The translations under genes were made by a program, and so were the position numbers. A stretch of 64,000 nucleotides of DNA from Ketobacter sp036337295 (GTDB taxonomy: Bacteria; Pseudomonadota; Gammaproteobacteria; Pseudomonadales; Ketobacteraceae). A model generated the notes under the pieces. The model made no database searches and was not told the origin of the DNA. It saw only the letters and a program-made list of their open reading frames with translations. The stretch's first letter is position 1; each line of letters begins with the position of its first letter. Where the stretch lies: positions 124,001 through 188,000 of the forward strand of contig JAYZEN010000007.1 in the NCBI GenBank assembly GCA_036337295.1. The letters are read 5' to 3'. Of the stretch, positions 41,066-51,279 are shown piece after piece.

Positions 41066-43876
41066 TCAGTGGGCTGCCATATCCCGATTCTGTGCACACC
41101 ATTCAATCACCCGGTCCACTTCGTTGAGCAGAGAGCTGGCCAGTACCTGGACCGCGTCGAAGTTCTCCAGTTTGAGGTTTTCTTCCAGGGCCTGGGAGGC
41201 CTCCTGCAGGTAGGGCACGCCAGTATAGCGGGTGGCGCCATGCAGTTTGTGGACAACCTCCTGCAGGGTTTCAAAATCCTCATCTTCCAGTAGCACCCGA
41301 ATGCTGTCTTTATCCTTCAGCAGGGATGCAAACAGCATTTCCAGCATTTCTTCCGCCAGGTCCTCTTTGTTGTTGGCCAGTTTCAGGCCCAATGCCATAT
41401 CCACAGGTTCGTGAGCGGCGGGGCTGGCGGGTGTTTCCTGTTCCGCTTCTTCCTCGGCCTGCAGATTGACGCCGGTCCACTTGTGGATGATATGCATCAA
41501 CTGGGCTTCGTTGATGGGCTTGGTAACGTAGTCGTCCATCCCGGAATTGAGCAGGGCATGCTTCTCACTGGCGAGGGCATGGGCGGTTACGGCGATGATG
41601 GGGGTGTGGGTCTCCCGGGCTTCCATGGCGCGAATACGACGAGCGGTCTCAACACCATCCATCACCGGCATCTGAATGTCCATCAGTACCAGGTCGAAGC
41701 TGCGTTGCTCGATCTGGTGCAGGGCCTTCATGCCACTGTCGCAGGCGGTAACCGATACGTTCAGGTCTTCCAGCAGGGCGCACAGCAGTTTCAGGTTGGC
41801 CGGGTTGTCGTCCACGGCGATGATGTTCAGGTCGGCGGCGGTCAGCGCCTCCAGGGACGCCGTGACCTTGTCGCTTTCCCGGGCGCCGGTATCGAAGGCA
41901 TCGGATTCCAGCAGGGCTCCCAGTACCTCATAGGCTTTTTGCTGGCACAGGGGTTTGGTAATCAGGGGCAGCTGCTTGCCTTCCAGCAGCTCCGCCAGAG
42001 TGGTCTGGTCCGCCGGGTTGCCATGCAGCACGATGGGAATGCCATGGTGGTTCAGTTTGCACAATTGGGTGACATCGGTGTACTGGGGTTTCTGGGCGTT
42101 GACCCCCAGGATCACCGCATGGGGCAGGGTGCTGTCCCGGGAGCGCAACAGGTTGGTCAGAGCCCCGATATCGGAATACTCCAGCACCTCGATCTTGCGC
42201 TTTTGTAAGGTGTTGCGCAGGTTGGCCCGCACCGTGGCATTGGCGTCGCAGATGGCAATCTTGCAGCTTTGGTTGATGATCAGCGGTACGTAGGCGGCAT
42301 CTTTGTTATGGACCTTGGCGCGGAAGGTGAACCAGAACGTGGAGCCTTGACCCGGTTCGCTCTCCAGGCCGATTTCCCCCCGCATTTGCTCCACCAGGTG
42401 CTTGGATATCACCAGCCCCAGACCGGTACCGCCAAAACGGCGGGCCGTGGTGGTATCAGCCTGGCGGAAGGCGCTGAACAGGGCCCGCTGCTGTTCCTTG
42501 GTCAGGCCGATGCCAGTGTCGGACACGGTGACCTTGATGGTGGCCATGTCGTCCTTCTGGTCGTCCAGCATTACCCGGATCACCACTTCCCCATGCTCGG
42601 TGAACTTGATGGCGTTGTTCACCAGGTTGGTCAGGATCTGCTTCAGGCGCAGGGGGTCGCCGATGACCCCGGTGGGCACGTCGGAATAGAACAGGCTGAC
42701 CTGTTCCAGGTGCTTTTCGTAGGCCAGGGGGGCCAGCATGGTGAGCACGTCCTCCACCACCTCCTGGAAGTTCAGGGGAATCTGGTCGAGCACCAGTTTA
42801 CCGGCCTCGATTTTGGAGAAGTCCAGGATGTCGTTGATGATGGAGAGCAGGCTTTCTGAGGACTTTTGGATAGTGTCCAGATAATCCCGTTGGGTCAGGG
42901 AAATATCGCTTTTCAGTAGCAGGTTGGTGAAGCCGATGATGCCGTTCAATGGGGTGCGGATTTCATGGGACATGTTGGCCAGGAATTCGGACTTGATACG
43001 GCTGGCTTCCAGCGCCTCTTTGCGGGCCAGGTCCAGCTCGATGTTCTGGATTTCGATGGTTTCCAGGGTCTCCCGCAGGTCTTCGGTGGCCTGGTCCACG
43101 TTCTGCTGCAGCTCCTGTTGGCCTTCCAGGATGGAGGACCCCAACTGGTTGAGCGCAGACTGCAAAGCCCGCAATTCACCGTAGGCGTCCTCTTTCAGTC
43201 GCACTTCGAGGTTGCCGCTGCCCATATCCGTAAGCGCGTTATTGATGCCTTCCACCACCCGGCCGATGCCGTTGGCAAAGCGCAGGGCCACAGCGCCGCT
43301 GACCGCCAGGGCCAGGATCAAAAGCACGACCGTGTACAGCAGGCTGCGGTATTTGGCAATGACCAGGTTGGAGCGGTCAATTTCCACTTCCAGCCAGCCG
43401 GCATTGGCGTCACCACCGGCCAGGGGATGGTAGGAGGAGGCCGGGAAAATGGGATGAATGACCCGCAGGGTGGTGTCGGTGAGCCGGTGGGTGGCGTGTT
43501 TGTAGTTCGGGTCCGGCAGCAGGGCGACGCCTTCCGGCAGGGGCCGCATTTTGGGGCCGGCGCGGGTGATCAGGGTGCCGTCCACCTCATGAATGGCCAC
43601 CGAGCGCACGTTGTCCTCTTCCAGGATGCGTTGGGCGTAGAACGGCAGGGTGTGGCCCTGACGTTGGGTCATGCTCTCAAAGATGCCATGGGAGAAGGAG
43701 GCGGCGATCATCTCCCCCTGGTTCTCCAGGGATTCGTCCAGTTCACTGAAACGCTGCAGCGTGAACAGGCTCGCCAGCACCAGGCCGATGACCAACACCG
43801 GCACCAGACTGATGGTCAGTGCTCGGGAGCGTAATCCCATGCCTTTCAATAGGTTAAATCGTTCTTTTGGCTTCAC
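41066..43876 (-). CDS. gacS: GacS/BarA-type hybrid sensor histidine kinase
   Basis: This 936-residue kinase sits atop the Gac/Rsm (BarA/UvrY) cascade controlling secondary metabolism and biofilm genes. Order: membrane helix (about 17-38), periplasmic sensor (about 40-170), second helix (about 178-200), HAMP, coiled coil, HisKA with FLANMSHEIRTPLNGIIGF (phospho-His near residue 304), HATPase (NNAIKFTEHGE; DTGIGLTKEQQ; GGTGLGL), a degenerate receiver (about 545-660), a receiver with LVLMDIQMPVMDG and TKPI (about 690-805), and an HPt domain with HKLHGATRYTG near residue 890. Only the second receiver has the full acidic set. Its place beside cysM and relA is as in Pseudomonas. Confidence 0.93.
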   Translation of the reverse strand: MKPKERFNLLKGMGLRSRALTISLVPVLVIGLVLASLFTLQRFSELDESLENQGEMIAASFSHGIFESMTQRQGHTLPFYAQRILEEDNVRSVAIHEVDGTLITRAGPKMRPLPEGVALLPDPNYKHATHRLTDTTLRVIHPIFPASSYHPLAGGDANAGWLEVEIDRSNLVIAKYRSLLYTVVLLILALAVSGAVALRFANGIGRVVEGINNALTDMGSGNLEVRLKEDAYGELRALQSALNQLGSSILEGQQELQQNVDQATEDLRETLETIEIQNIELDLARKEALEASRIKSEFLANMSHEIRTPLNGIIGFTNLLLKSDISLTQRDYLDTIQKSSESLLSIINDILDFSKIEAGKLVLDQIPLNFQEVVEDVLTMLAPLAYEKHLEQVSLFYSDVPTGVIGDPLRLKQILTNLVNNAIKFTEHGEVVIRVMLDDQKDDMATIKVTVSDTGIGLTKEQQRALFSAFRQADTTTARRFGGTGLGLVISKHLVEQMRGEIGLESEPGQGSTFWFTFRAKVHNKDAAYVPLIINQSCKIAICDANATVRANLRNTLQKRKIEVLEYSDIGALTNLLRSRDSTLPHAVILGVNAQKPQYTDVTQLCKLNHHGIPIVLHGNPADQTTLAELLEGKQLPLITKPLCQQKAYEVLGALLESDAFDTGARESDKVTASLEALTAADLNIIAVDDNPANLKLLCALLEDLNVSVTACDSGMKALHQIEQRSFDLVLMDIQMPVMDGVETARRIRAMEARETHTPIIAVTAHALASEKHALLNSGMDDYVTKPINEAQLMHIIHKWTGVNLQAEEEAEQETPASPAAHEPVDMALGLKLANNKEDLAEEMLEMLFASLLKDKDSIRVLLEDEDFETLQEVVHKLHGATRYTGVPYLQEASQALEENLKLENFDAVQVLASSLLNEVDRVIEWCAQNRDMAAH

Positions 43877-44034
43877 GTTGTGCGACCGATGGCTTTCTGA
43901 TCAGTATAGCCATCTTCTCCTTATCCAGTCCCTGTGCTGTGGCGGCGCTGTAATAAAAAATCAGTAATATTATGCGTCTTGCACCCGTGCAGGGTACAAT
44001 AAGGCCCCGCTTAAACAAACAGTTAATCGGAACA

Positions 44035-44928
44035 ATGCATTATCCCACGATTGAAGATTTTGTAGGAAATACGCCGCTGGTGCGTTTGCAGCGCCTGCCG
44101 GGGGACACCAGCAATACCATTTTGGTCAAGCTGGAGGGGAATAACCCCGCTGGTTCCGTAAAAGACCGGCCGGCCCTGAGCATGATCCAGCACGCAGAGG
44201 AGCGGGGGCACATCAAGCCCGGCGATACCCTGATTGAGGCCACCAGTGGCAACACCGGGATTGCCCTGGCCATGGCGGCGGCCATCAAGGGCTATCGCAT
44301 GGTTCTGATTATGCCGGACAACATGAGCGCAGAGCGTCGGGCGGCCATGTCCGCTTACGGTGCTGAGCTGATTCTGGTGTCCAAAGAGCAAAGTATGGAA
44401 GGTGCACGGGATCTGGCCGATCAGATGCAGAGGGAAGGCAAAGGTCTGGTGTTGGACCAGTTCGCCAATCAGGACAACCCCCTGGCCCACTACGACAGTA
44501 CCGGCCCCGAGATCTGGCGGGACACCGAAGGCTCAATTACCCACTTTGTCAGCGCCATGGGCACCACGGGCACCATTATGGGCACGTCCCGCTACCTGAA
44601 GGAAATGAATCCAGACATCCAGATTGTCGGCCTGCAGCCCCGGGAAGGCGCTTCCATCCCCGGAATTCGCCGTTGGCCGCAAGAATACCTGCCCAAGATT
44701 TTTGACGCGTCCCGGGTGGATCAGGTGATCGATATCGGCCAGCAGGATGCCGAAGTCACCATGCGCCGCCTGGCCAGTGAGGAGGGTATCCTGTGTGGTG
44801 TATCTTCCGGTGGTGCAGTGGCCGGGGCGTTGCAGTTATCCAGCCAGTTGGAGAACGCCGTCATCGTCGCCATCATCTGCGATCGTGGCGATCGCTACCT
44901 CTCCACGGGCGTGTTTGACCCGGCCTGA
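44035..44928 (+). CDS. cysM: Cysteine synthase B
   Basis: The PLP enzyme makes cysteine from O-acetylserine and sulfide or thiosulfate. NPAGSVKDRPALSMI contains the PLP Lys, EATSGNTGIALAMA the substrate loop, and SAMGTTGTIMGTSRY the phosphate loop. CysM rather than CysK is indicated by the short length (297 residues) and EGASIPGIRRWPQEYLP. The ATG at 44035 fits known starts. It is divergent from gacS and 2 bp upstream of the exonuclease gene. Confidence 0.93.
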   Translation: MHYPTIEDFVGNTPLVRLQRLPGDTSNTILVKLEGNNPAGSVKDRPALSMIQHAEERGHIKPGDTLIEATSGNTGIALAMAAAIKGYRMVLIMPDNMSAERRAAMSAYGAELILVSKEQSMEGARDLADQMQREGKGLVLDQFANQDNPLAHYDSTGPEIWRDTEGSITHFVSAMGTTGTIMGTSRYLKEMNPDIQIVGLQPREGASIPGIRRWPQEYLPKIFDASRVDQVIDIGQQDAEVTMRRLASEEGILCGVSSGGAVAGALQLSSQLENAVIVAIICDRGDRYLSTGVFDPA

Positions 44929-44930
44929 TC

Positions 44931-45740
44931 ATGAACGTACTCGTCTTTGATATAGAAACCGTTCCGGACGTTGAGGGCGGCAGGCGCGTCTTCGGGCTCG
45001 ATGGCCTGGATGATGCGGCAGCGGCAGAAGCCCTGTTCAATCTGCGGCGACAGGAAACCGGCAACGATTTTCTGCGTCACCACCTGCAGCGCATTGTTGC
45101 CATCTCCGCTGTGTTCCGCTCCCGCGACCAGATTGCGGTCTGGAGCCTGGGGGACGAACATGCCGATGAAAAAACCATTCTGGAAAAGTTCTTCGCCATC
45201 ATTGAGCGCTACTCCCCCACCCTGGTGAGCTGGAATGGCTCCGGCTTTGACCTGCCGGTGTTGCATTACCGGTCTATGCTGCATGGGGTGGCCAGTCCGC
45301 GCTATTGGGATCAGGGCCAGGATGACCGGGATTTCAAATGGAATAATTATTTAAGCCGCTATCACGATCGTCATACCGACCTGATGGACTTGCTGGCACT
45401 GTACAACAACCGGGCCTTTGTGCCTCTGGACCAGATGGCGGCGTTGCTGGGCTTCCCCGGCAAGATGGGTATGAGCGGCGCCAAGGTCTGGGACGCGTTC
45501 CAGGCTGGGGATATTCAGGGCATTCGCAATTACTGCGAGACAGACGTGCTCAACACCTGGTTGGTGTACCTGCGTTTCCAATTGATCCGCGGGGTCATCA
45601 TGGATGAAGGTTACCGGATGGAACTGGCGTTGGTGCAGGACTACCTGCAGCGGGAAGAGCGTCCGCATTTCAAAGAATTTTTGCAACAATGGCAGGCTGC
45701 GGGCGTCACACCCCAGAGCCCAGGCCCGGCGGGGCAATGA
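44931..45740 (+). CDS. PolB-like 3'-5' exonuclease (DEDDy)
   Basis: Three exonuclease motifs are visible: VLVFDIETVPD at residue 3 (Exo I, DxE), SWNGSGFDLPVLHYRS near 100 (Exo II) and NYCETDVLNTWLVY near 200 (Exo III, YxxxD). This identifies the family annotated as predicted exonuclease related to the PolB proofreading domain. Substrate and role are not established. Its gene is squeezed between cysM and rlmD, and it may be co-transcribed with cysM. Confidence 0.85.
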   Translation: MNVLVFDIETVPDVEGGRRVFGLDGLDDAAAAEALFNLRRQETGNDFLRHHLQRIVAISAVFRSRDQIAVWSLGDEHADEKTILEKFFAIIERYSPTLVSWNGSGFDLPVLHYRSMLHGVASPRYWDQGQDDRDFKWNNYLSRYHDRHTDLMDLLALYNNRAFVPLDQMAALLGFPGKMGMSGAKVWDAFQAGDIQGIRNYCETDVLNTWLVYLRFQLIRGVIMDEGYRMELALVQDYLQREERPHFKEFLQQWQAAGVTPQSPGPAGQ

Positions 45741-45809
45741 CCCGCGATCATCGGTGCAACCGGTTGCAATAAGCAAGATGAATTAAGATCAGTTAAGGTT
45801 CTGCTGTAC

Positions 45810-47141
45810 ATGGCCAGAAGAAAACGCAAACAGTCCCTGCCCGTCGACCCGGTGACCATCGACATCACCGCATTGAGTCATGACGGCCGGGGTATCGGTC
45901 GCATTGAGGGCAAGACCACCTTTGTGGACAGCGCCCTGCCTGGCGAAACCGTTCGCTTCGTGTATACGCAGAAGCGCGGCAAGTTCGATGAAGGTCGCGC
46001 CGTGGACGTGCTCCAGGCCAGCCCCGACCGGGTTGCGCCCCGTTGTGCCCAGGCGGATATTTGTGGTGGCTGTAGCCTGCAGCACATGAGCCCACAGGCC
46101 CAGATTGAGATGAAGCAGGGGGTGCTGTTGGAACAGTTGCAGCACTTCGGTGCGCTGCAGCCACAGGAAGTGTTGCCGCCTATGATCGGCCCCATTTACG
46201 GTTACCGCCGTAAAGCCCGTTTGGGTGTGAAGTTTGTCATCAAGAAAGAGGCGGTACTGGTGGGCTTCCGGGAAAAACGCAACAGCTTCCTGGCGCAGAT
46301 CGATCAGTGTCATGTGCTGGCGGAAGAGGTGGGCTTGCGGTTCCCGGAACTGAAGGCGCTCATCATGTCGCTGGACGCAAAGAATTCGCTGCCCCAGATC
46401 GAAGTGGCGAAAGGGGATGATGGGGTTGCACTCATTGTGCGCCACCTGGAACCCTTGCGCGAGCAGGATCAACAGCGGTTGCAGGCCTTCTGTGAGCAGC
46501 ATGCATTGCAGCTCTATTTGCAGCCCGGCGGCAACCACACTGTGCACAAGGTGTGGCCCCAAGGGGAGGAACGTCTGCATTACCGCCTGCCCCAGTTTGA
46601 TCTGGAAATGAAATTCCATCCCACGGATTTCACCCAGGTAAACCAGGAGATCAACCAGGACATGATTGCCCGGGCGCTGGAATTCATGGACGTGCAGCCG
46701 GACGAGCGTATCCTGGATCTGTTTTGTGGCCTGGGGAATTTCACTCTGCCACTGGCCACCAGGGCGGCGCAGGTGGTGGGTGTGGAAGGGGATGACGCCA
46801 TGGTGGTGCGGGGGCGGGAGAACGCTGCGCACAATGGCCTGGATAATGTGGCGTTTTACGGGGCGGACCTGACCCAGCCGTTCGATGACCAGCCCTGGGG
46901 GCAAGGTGGATTCGACAAAATCTTGATTGATCCGCCGCGTTCCGGCGCGTTGGAGATCGTCTCGAAGATGACGGTGTTCAAACCCCGGCGCATCGTGTAT
47001 GTGTCCTGCAATCCCGCCACCCTGGCGCGGGATGCCGGTGAGCTGAAGAAGCAGGGTTACAAATTACTCAAGGCGGGTGTGATGGATATGTTCCCCCACA
47101 CCACCCATGTGGAATCCATCGCCGTATTTGAACCGGAATAA
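45810..47141 (+). CDS. rlmD: 23S rRNA (uracil-1939-C5)-methyltransferase
   Basis: The N-terminal TRAM domain (DITALSHDGRGIGRIEGKTT) is followed by the [4Fe-4S] ligands in CAQADICGGCSLQHM with an upstream Cys. The SAM-binding motif is ILDLFCGLGNFTLPLA, and catalytic Cys400 is in YVSCNPATLARD. It modifies U1939 of 23S rRNA. At 443 residues the length is standard. relA starts 3 bp after the stop, so the two are one transcript. Confidence 0.95.
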   Translation: MARRKRKQSLPVDPVTIDITALSHDGRGIGRIEGKTTFVDSALPGETVRFVYTQKRGKFDEGRAVDVLQASPDRVAPRCAQADICGGCSLQHMSPQAQIEMKQGVLLEQLQHFGALQPQEVLPPMIGPIYGYRRKARLGVKFVIKKEAVLVGFREKRNSFLAQIDQCHVLAEEVGLRFPELKALIMSLDAKNSLPQIEVAKGDDGVALIVRHLEPLREQDQQRLQAFCEQHALQLYLQPGGNHTVHKVWPQGEERLHYRLPQFDLEMKFHPTDFTQVNQEINQDMIARALEFMDVQPDERILDLFCGLGNFTLPLATRAAQVVGVEGDDAMVVRGRENAAHNGLDNVAFYGADLTQPFDDQPWGQGGFDKILIDPPRSGALEIVSKMTVFKPRRIVYVSCNPATLARDAGELKKQGYKLLKAGVMDMFPHTTHVESIAVFEPE

Positions 47142-47144
47142 TCT

Positions 47145-49415
47145 ATGGTAACGGTACGCAATCAACAGGTAATTCGTGAAGACGGCAGCGTTGATCTGGA
47201 TGCCTGGATCAGTCGTCTCAAAGACAAGGTGGAGATCACTGACGAAGCCGGTCTGCGGGCGGTGGTGTTGTACGCCCAGGAGCTGGAAAACGCCGCTGTG
47301 GCGCGCGATGACGCCCGCTGGGAGAGCAGTAACAGTTTTCACACCGGGTTGGAGATAGCGGAGATCCTGGCGGAATTGCACCTGGATACTGATGCCCTGA
47401 AAGCGGCGGTGATCTATCGGGCAGTGCGTGAGGGAAAGGCTTCCCTGGGGGATGTGAGCAAACGGGCTGGCGGCGACATCGCAAAACTGATTGAAGGTGT
47501 GTTGCGCATGGCGGCCATCAGCGCCGTTATGAATCCGGAAAACGCGGTGGTGTTGGGGCAGGCAACCGACCAGCTGGACAACCTGCGTAAAATGCTGGTG
47601 GCCATGGTGGATGATGTCCGGGTGGCGTTGATCAAGCTGGCGGAACGGACCTGTGCCATTCGGGCGGTCAAAAACGCTCCGGAGGAACGCAAACAGAAGG
47701 TGGCGCGGGAGGTCTTTGATATCTACGCGCCCCTGGCTCATCGCCTGGGTATCGGTCATTTGAAGTGGGAGCTGGAGGACCTTTCCTTCCGTTACCTGCA
47801 GCCGGATGCCTACATGCGCATTGCCAAACTGCTGGATGAAAAGCGGCTGGACCGGGAAGACTACATCCGCAAGGTGGTGGACCAGTTGCACGGTGCGCTG
47901 GCGCGGGTGGGCGTGGAGTCGGACATCAGCGGGCGCGCCAAGCACATCTACAGTATCTGGCGCAAAATGAAGCGCAAGAACATCGACTTTTATCAGGTTT
48001 ACGATATCCGTGCCGTGCGGGTGCTGGTGCCGGACATTCGGGATTGTTATGCCGCCCTGGGTGTGGTGCACAACATCTGGCAACATATTCCCCGTGAATT
48101 TGACGACTACATCGCCACGCCCAAAGAGAACGGCTACCGTTCGCTGCACACTGCTGTGTTAGGCCCGGAAGGCAAGGTGCTGGAAGTGCAGATCCGCACC
48201 CACGATATGCACGATGAGGCGGAACTCGGTGTTTGTGCCCACTGGCGTTACAAAGAAGGCAGTACCGGCAAGAGCGACAGCTACGATGGCAAAATCGCCT
48301 GGCTGCGGCAGGTGCTGGAATGGCAGGAGGAGCTGGGGGACAGTGCGGTCAGCAGTGTGTTGTCCCAGTTCAGTGAAGACATCATCGACGAGCGGGTCTA
48401 TGTGTTCACCCCCGAAGGCCATGTGGTGGATCTGGCACAGGGGGCGACGCCCCTGGATTTTGCCTATCACATCCATACTGAAGTGGGCCACCGCTGCCGT
48501 GGTGCCAAGGTCAACGGTCGCATTGTACCGCTGAATTACCAGTTACGTACCGGCGAGCAGGTGGAAGTGCTGAAAGGCAATGAATCCCGACCCAGCCGCG
48601 ACTGGCTGCAACCAACCCTGGGCTTTTTAGGCACCAACCGGGCCCGGGCCAAGGTGGTTCACTGGTTCAAACTTCAGGACCGGGATCGGAATATCGAAGG
48701 CGGCCGGGATTTGCTGGAAAAAGAATTCAAGCGTCTGGATGTGGGCAAGCTCAACCTGGATCGGGTGGCGCAATCCCTCAACCTGAAAACCGCGGACGAT
48801 ATCTATGCGGCGGTTGGCGCCGGCGATCTGCGGGTCAGCCAGGTGTTGAACAGCATTCAGGAGTTCGACAACGAGCGCGGTCAGCAGGAATTGCTGCCGT
48901 TGGATATCCGCAAACCGCGGGTCAATCCGATCACGTCCGAGTTCAGCATCAACGGGGTGGACAATCTGATGACGTCCATTGCCGGCTGCTGCAAGCCGGT
49001 GCCGGGCGATGAGGTTGTGGGTTACATTTCGGTGGGGCGCGGTGTCACCGTACACCGCAAACATTGTAAGGAACTGCAGCGTTTGATGGAAATCCACGGT
49101 GACCGGGTGGTGGACGTTACATGGTCGGCAGAAGCCGGTCACACCTATCCGGTGGAGGTATTCATCAAGGCCTATGACCGCCAGGGACTGCTACGGGACA
49201 TCACCCTGGTGTTGGCCAACGAGCGGGTTAACGTGACCGCCATCAACACCAAGTCCAACCCCGCGGATAATACCGCTACCATGCAGGTAACCATGGAAAT
49301 CAACAGTCTTGCCGGGTTGGGGGATGTGCTGGGTCGGATCAATCAACTTTCAAATGTCATCGAGGTGCGCCGGTCGCACCAGGGGCCAGCCAGAAATGAG
49401 AAGTCCAGACATTGA
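47145..49415 (+). CDS. relA: (p)ppGpp synthetase I, RelA
   Basis: RelA senses uncharged tRNA on the ribosome and makes pppGpp. The N-terminal hydrolase-like domain lacks the HD metal motif (it reads AAVIYRAVREGK), so it should not hydrolyse ppGpp. The synthetase domain has EFDDYIATPKENGYRSLHT; Glu318 starts the ExDD motif that marks monofunctional synthetases. Also seen are VQIRTHDMHDEAELGVCAHW, a TGS domain (VYVFTPEGHVVDLAQGATPL), a Zn-type CC region (SIAGCCKPVPGDE) and a C-terminal ACT domain. It overlaps mazG by 20 bases. Confidence 0.95.
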   Translation: MVTVRNQQVIREDGSVDLDAWISRLKDKVEITDEAGLRAVVLYAQELENAAVARDDARWESSNSFHTGLEIAEILAELHLDTDALKAAVIYRAVREGKASLGDVSKRAGGDIAKLIEGVLRMAAISAVMNPENAVVLGQATDQLDNLRKMLVAMVDDVRVALIKLAERTCAIRAVKNAPEERKQKVAREVFDIYAPLAHRLGIGHLKWELEDLSFRYLQPDAYMRIAKLLDEKRLDREDYIRKVVDQLHGALARVGVESDISGRAKHIYSIWRKMKRKNIDFYQVYDIRAVRVLVPDIRDCYAALGVVHNIWQHIPREFDDYIATPKENGYRSLHTAVLGPEGKVLEVQIRTHDMHDEAELGVCAHWRYKEGSTGKSDSYDGKIAWLRQVLEWQEELGDSAVSSVLSQFSEDIIDERVYVFTPEGHVVDLAQGATPLDFAYHIHTEVGHRCRGAKVNGRIVPLNYQLRTGEQVEVLKGNESRPSRDWLQPTLGFLGTNRARAKVVHWFKLQDRDRNIEGGRDLLEKEFKRLDVGKLNLDRVAQSLNLKTADDIYAAVGAGDLRVSQVLNSIQEFDNERGQQELLPLDIRKPRVNPITSEFSINGVDNLMTSIAGCCKPVPGDEVVGYISVGRGVTVHRKHCKELQRLMEIHGDRVVDVTWSAEAGHTYPVEVFIKAYDRQGLLRDITLVLANERVNVTAINTKSNPADNTATMQVTMEINSLAGLGDVLGRINQLSNVIEVRRSHQGPARNEKSRH

Positions 49416-50253
49416 TCTTCGCACCGCCACCCCTTTGGAGCGGGTGCGCTATCTGATGGCCCGCCTGCGGGAGCCGGAATACGGCTGTCCGTGGGATCTC
49501 AAACAGACCTACGAAACCATTGTTCCCTTCACCATCGAAGAGGCCTATGAAGTGGCGGACACCATTGCCCGGGGTGACTTCGACCACCTGCGGGAAGAGC
49601 TGGGCGATCTGCTGTTCCAAGTGGTGTTTTACACCCAAATGGCTGAGGAAGAAGGCCGCTTTGAGTTTGACGAGGTGCTGGCCGAACTGGAACAAAAGCT
49701 GGTGCGCAGACACCCTCACGTATTCCCACAAGGCACTCTGGAAAGCAGGATAGAGCCGGGCCAGACCATTTCCGAGCAGGCCATCAAAGCCAACTGGGAT
49801 AGCATCAAACAGCAGGAGAAAGCGGCCAAAAACCAGTTGGGGGAATCCATCCTGGACACCATGCCCGGCGGTATGTCGCCCTTGAAACGAGCTCACAAGC
49901 TGCAAGCTGTGGTGGCGAAAAAGGGTTTTGACTGGCAGGAACCAGAGCGGGTGATGGCCAAGCTGGAAGAGGAAATCGGTGAACTGGGGGCGGAGGTTTA
50001 CGCTCATGCTCCCACCCGCCTGATCGCGGATGAATTAGGGGATCTGATGTTCTGTTGTGTGAACCTGGCACGGCATTACAAACTGGACCCGGAAGTGGTC
50101 ATGATGAAGGCCAACCAAAAATTTGAACAGCGCTTTCGCACCCTGGAGCAGGCCCTTAAACAGCAGGGCGTTTCCCTGGATGAGGCCAGCCTGGAACAGA
50201 TGGAACTGGAGTGGCAGCGAGCAAAGCTGACTGAAGGAGATGCCGATGACTGA
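49396..50253 (+). CDS. mazG: Nucleoside triphosphate pyrophosphohydrolase MazG
   Basis: MazG hydrolyses NTPs and dNTPs to monophosphates and clears aberrant nucleotides. Two tandem MazG domains are present: GCPWDLKQTYETIVPFTIEE with EELGDLLFQVVFYTQMAEEE, and EEEIGELGAEVYAHAPTRLI with DELGDLMFCCVNLARHYKLD. The ATG at 49396 (MRSPDIDLRTATP) lies within the relA 3' end and gives 285 residues. The relA-mazG order is conserved. Confidence 0.94.
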   Translation: MRSPDIDLRTATPLERVRYLMARLREPEYGCPWDLKQTYETIVPFTIEEAYEVADTIARGDFDHLREELGDLLFQVVFYTQMAEEEGRFEFDEVLAELEQKLVRRHPHVFPQGTLESRIEPGQTISEQAIKANWDSIKQQEKAAKNQLGESILDTMPGGMSPLKRAHKLQAVVAKKGFDWQEPERVMAKLEEEIGELGAEVYAHAPTRLIADELGDLMFCCVNLARHYKLDPEVVMMKANQKFEQRFRTLEQALKQQGVSLDEASLEQMELEWQRAKLTEGDADD

Positions 50254-51232
50254 ACTGGTGGATAAATTCGGTCGCCGGGTTAACTACCTGAGAATTTCCG
50301 TCACTGACCGTTGTGATTTCCGTTGCGTGTACTGCATGGCGGAGGAAATGACGTTCCTGCCCCGCAATCAGATTCTGTCCCTGGAGGAAATCCAGCGCAT
50401 CGCGCGGGTTTTTGTGGAGCTGGGTGTCCGTAAAATTCGCCTCACTGGTGGAGAGCCGCTGGTGCGACGCAATGTGATGTCCCTGGTGCAGCAACTGGGG
50501 CAGATGCCCGGATTGGAGCAGTTGGTGATGACCACCAACGGCTCCCAGCTCGCCACATCGGCGCCGTTGCTGAAACAGGCCGGGGTAAAGCGAATTAATG
50601 TCAGCCTGGACAGCCTCAACCCGGAGCGCTTTCGCAACTTGACCCGCACCGGCGATTTGTCCCGGGTATTGGCGGGATTGGAGGCGGCGCTGGCGCAGGG
50701 GTTTGAGAGCGTCAAGATCAATGCGGTGATCCTGAAAGGCCGCAATGATGACGAGATCGTGCCGTTGGTGGAGTTTGCCCGGGATAACGGAATCGACATC
50801 ACCTTCATCGAGGAAATGCCGCTGGGTCATATATCCGAGCATCAGCGTGATGAGTGCTTTATGCCGTCGGATGAAGTGCGTAGCCGCATCGAGGCCCATT
50901 ACGAACTGCACCCCACCACCCACAACAGCGGTGGCCCGGCCCGTTATTACCGCTTTGAAGACTGCCCCAGCAAGGTGGGTTTCATCTCCCCCCACAGCCA
51001 CAATTTTTGTGGTGACTGCAACCGGGTGCGCCTGACCGCCGAAGGCCGGCTGTTGCTGTGTCTGGGGAACGAACATTCTGTCGACTTGCGTCAAGTGGTG
51101 CGCAGTACCGATGATGATACCATTTTGAGACAGGCCATCGTGGATGCCATGGGACTGAAACCCGAGCAGCATTACTTTGACCTGCAGGACGAACCACAAA
51201 TCGTTCGTTTTATGAATATGACCGGGGGCTGA
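50246..51232 (+). CDS. moaA: GTP 3',8-cyclase MoaA
   Basis: This radical-SAM enzyme starts molybdenum-cofactor synthesis. The SAM cluster motif is CDFRCVYCM, with LTGGEPLVRRN following. A second C-terminal [4Fe-4S] site uses Cys in HNFCGDCNRVRLTAEGRLLLC. The C-terminal Gly-Gly (MTGG) needed for activation is present. AAGGAGA at 50234-50240 fits the ATG at 50246 better than the one at 50240. It overlaps mazG by 8 bases. Confidence 0.95.
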   Translation: MTELVDKFGRRVNYLRISVTDRCDFRCVYCMAEEMTFLPRNQILSLEEIQRIARVFVELGVRKIRLTGGEPLVRRNVMSLVQQLGQMPGLEQLVMTTNGSQLATSAPLLKQAGVKRINVSLDSLNPERFRNLTRTGDLSRVLAGLEAALAQGFESVKINAVILKGRNDDEIVPLVEFARDNGIDITFIEEMPLGHISEHQRDECFMPSDEVRSRIEAHYELHPTTHNSGGPARYYRFEDCPSKVGFISPHSHNFCGDCNRVRLTAEGRLLLCLGNEHSVDLRQVVRSTDDDTILRQAIVDAMGLKPEQHYFDLQDEPQIVRFMNMTGG

Positions 51233-51279
51233 CAATGCCTCCTTTTTTTCTTGAATGATGCAACAGGACTCGCGTGATC

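Noticed and set aside
50226..50246. Molybdenum-cofactor riboswitch before moaA
   Set aside because: moaA overlaps mazG, leaving no room for a leader RNA.
50156..51235. 359-codon minus-strand open frame
   Set aside because: Antisense to moaA; low-complexity Gln/His-rich translation, no ribosome site.
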